DNA of 6,920 bases from Bacteroidota bacterium (GTDB taxonomy: Bacteria > Bacteroidota > Bacteroidia > Chitinophagales > Saprospiraceae). The stretch covers positions 1 through 6,920 of the forward strand of contig JAJRQS010000074.1 of the NCBI GenBank assembly GCA_024280135.1, given 5' to 3'. Under the pieces are notes generated by a model. That model was not told where the DNA came from. It saw nothing but the letters and a program-made list of their open reading frames with translations, and did not search any database. Below are positions 6,431-6,920 of this stretch, piece by piece (position 1 is the stretch's first letter; the number at the start of each line of letters is the position of its first letter). A program made the position numbers and the translations under genes.

Positions 6431-6781
6431 TTAGTTGTCTTTTTTACCTTGCTCAATCCATTTGCTGAATAGTTCAATATCATTATCTGCAAGCTTATCA
6501 GCATTCTTAGGCATTGGGCTTACGCCGTCCTCATGACGCATCGTTTTAATTAAGTTTGCAGCCTTAGGAGCAATTTGATCATGCTTTTCCAGAATAATGT
6601 CTTTTTTTGCAGTTTCAGTATCGTGGCACCCAGAAGTACTACAATTCTTTGCAAAAATGGGTAAAATCTCAGTTTTGAAACTGACATCTACAGTTTCATC
6701 TACGGGATCTTTTTTACAAGAAGTCAACGTAATCATGGCTACTGAAAAGGTAGCTAAAAGGAAGAAAAGAATCTTTTTCAT
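6431..6781 (-). CDS. Mono-heme cytochrome c-like lipoprotein with CX4CH motif
   Basis: The product has 116 residues. Signal peptide and lipobox LTSC (19-22) give a lipidated C22 followed by KKD. The only haem-type motif is C47-S-T-S-G-C52-H53, spaced CX4CH rather than CX2CH. M90 in GVSPMPKN is the likely sixth ligand, and the ending ELFSKWIEQGKKDN parallels the neighbouring cytochrome (SPMPKN, AAWIEQG), so the two are diverged paralogues. It is the first gene of the leftward group; a TAACTTTG promoter box lies 48 bp upstream. The ATG at 6781 fits the signal peptide, and no strong Shine-Dalgarno is visible. If the spacing prevents maturation it might be haem-free, but conservation of the other ligands argues for a real cytochrome. 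Confidence 0.87.
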   Translation of the reverse strand: MKKILFFLLATFSVAMITLTSCKKDPVDETVDVSFKTEILPIFAKNCSTSGCHDTETAKKDIILEKHDQIAPKAANLIKTMRHEDGVSPMPKNADKLADNDIELFSKWIEQGKKDN

Positions 6782-6806
6782 CGTTCAATTTTTTGTTTGA
6801 AAATAA

Positions 6807-6822
6807 AAGCCAAACTTGGCTT
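6807..6822. promoter_or_regulatory. 16-bp perfect inverted repeat at the expected transcript start
   Basis: The arms AAGCCAA (6807-6813) and TTGGCTT (6816-6822) are perfect complements separated by two bases. The minus-strand transcript from the TAACTTTG box should start at roughly 6820-6824, so the repeat lies at or just inside the 5' end of the mRNA. It could be a repressor operator, or with a larger loop a 5'-end stem that stabilises the transcript. The function is inferred from position only. Confidence 0.5.
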
Positions 6823-6828
6823 ATTAGG

Positions 6829-6836
6829 CAAAGTTA
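6829..6836 (-). promoter_or_regulatory. Bacteroidota-type -7 box TAACTTTG
   Basis: On the minus strand the box reads TAACTTTG, a perfect match to the TAnnTTTG consensus for the major sigma factor of this phylum. It lies 48 bp upstream of the first cytochrome start codon. An A9 tract sits just upstream (6838-6846 on the complementary strand). No clear TTG is seen at the usual -33 distance; only a GTTTA-like sequence is present near 6852-6856. It probably drives the cytochrome genes and perhaps all four minus-strand genes. Confidence 0.65.
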
Positions 6837-6856
6837 CTTTTTTTTTGGCATAAACG

Positions 6857-6864
6857 TATATTTG
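6857..6864 (+). promoter_or_regulatory. Possible rightward -7 box TATATTTG
   Basis: TATATTTG matches TAnnTTTG on the plus strand and would read out of the window. There is no TTG at a suitable -33 distance: the nearest, at 6845-6847, is too close. No coding start is visible before 6920. In AT-rich DNA this eight-base pattern can arise by chance, so it is listed with low confidence. Confidence 0.25.
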
Positions 6865-6920
6865 ATAGGGCTAAAGTGTATATAACAACTGAATAATGTT
6901 GTAAATAACAATTTTATTTG

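Noticed and set aside
5933..6800. Plus-strand open frames opposite the OB-fold and cytochrome genes
   Set aside because: The minus-strand frames carry signal peptides, haem motifs and family features. The plus-strand frames are antisense shadows without recognisable features.
6881..6909. Weak inverted repeat ACAAC / GTTGT near the right edge
   Set aside because: Only five bases pair without mismatch in an AT-rich stretch, which is expected by chance. No gene context is visible.

Overview
The window looks like chromosomal DNA from a Bacteroidota bacterium. A Saprospiraceae-like or related marine or sludge lineage is plausible, but the sequence does not fix the genus. The evidence is a C-terminal type IX secretion (T9SS type B, gliding-motility-associated) sorting domain, AT-rich DNA, starts without clear Shine-Dalgarno sequences, one perfect TAnnTTTG promoter box, and a cytochrome lipoprotein with the YYDN...LYP signature I recall from this phylum.

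Region 1 (1-4911, + strand) is the 3' part of one giant gene for a secreted, modular, repetitive surface protein. Its 5' end lies outside the window. The visible 1636 residues read in order: tail of an SdrD-B-like repeat; three SdrD-B-like repeats of exactly 345 bp; a six-cysteine module I cannot assign to a family (B1); a fourth, diverged SdrD-B-like repeat; a second copy of the module (B2) exactly 900 bp after the first; seven cadherin/Ig-like (tandem-95 type) domains, the first six arranged as a duplicated three-domain block (a-b-c, a-b-c); and the T9SS sorting domain. The gene ends in a strong symmetrical hairpin terminator (4937-4970) that also faces the converging minus-strand genes.

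Region 2 (5016-6781, - strand) holds four small genes that read leftward. They encode two short mono-heme cytochrome c-like lipoproteins (start and stop directly abutting), a membrane-anchored OB-fold (tRNA_anti-like) protein, and a secreted YceI-family protein. A 79-bp gap with a 38-bp near-perfect palindrome separates the cytochrome pair from the OB-fold/YceI pair. All four products carry export signals. The set therefore looks like a small envelope module, possibly for redox or small lipophilic-molecule handling, but that role is inferred from context only.

Region 3 (6782-6920) is intergenic. It contains a candidate promoter for the minus-strand genes with an inverted repeat at the expected transcript start, and a weaker candidate promoter box facing right.

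The most interesting signals are the undescribed-looking six-cysteine module and its near-identical duplication, the nested repeat architecture of the giant protein, the CX4CH haem motif in one cytochrome, and the intergenic palindrome. I see no CRISPR array, phage, transposase or RNA gene.
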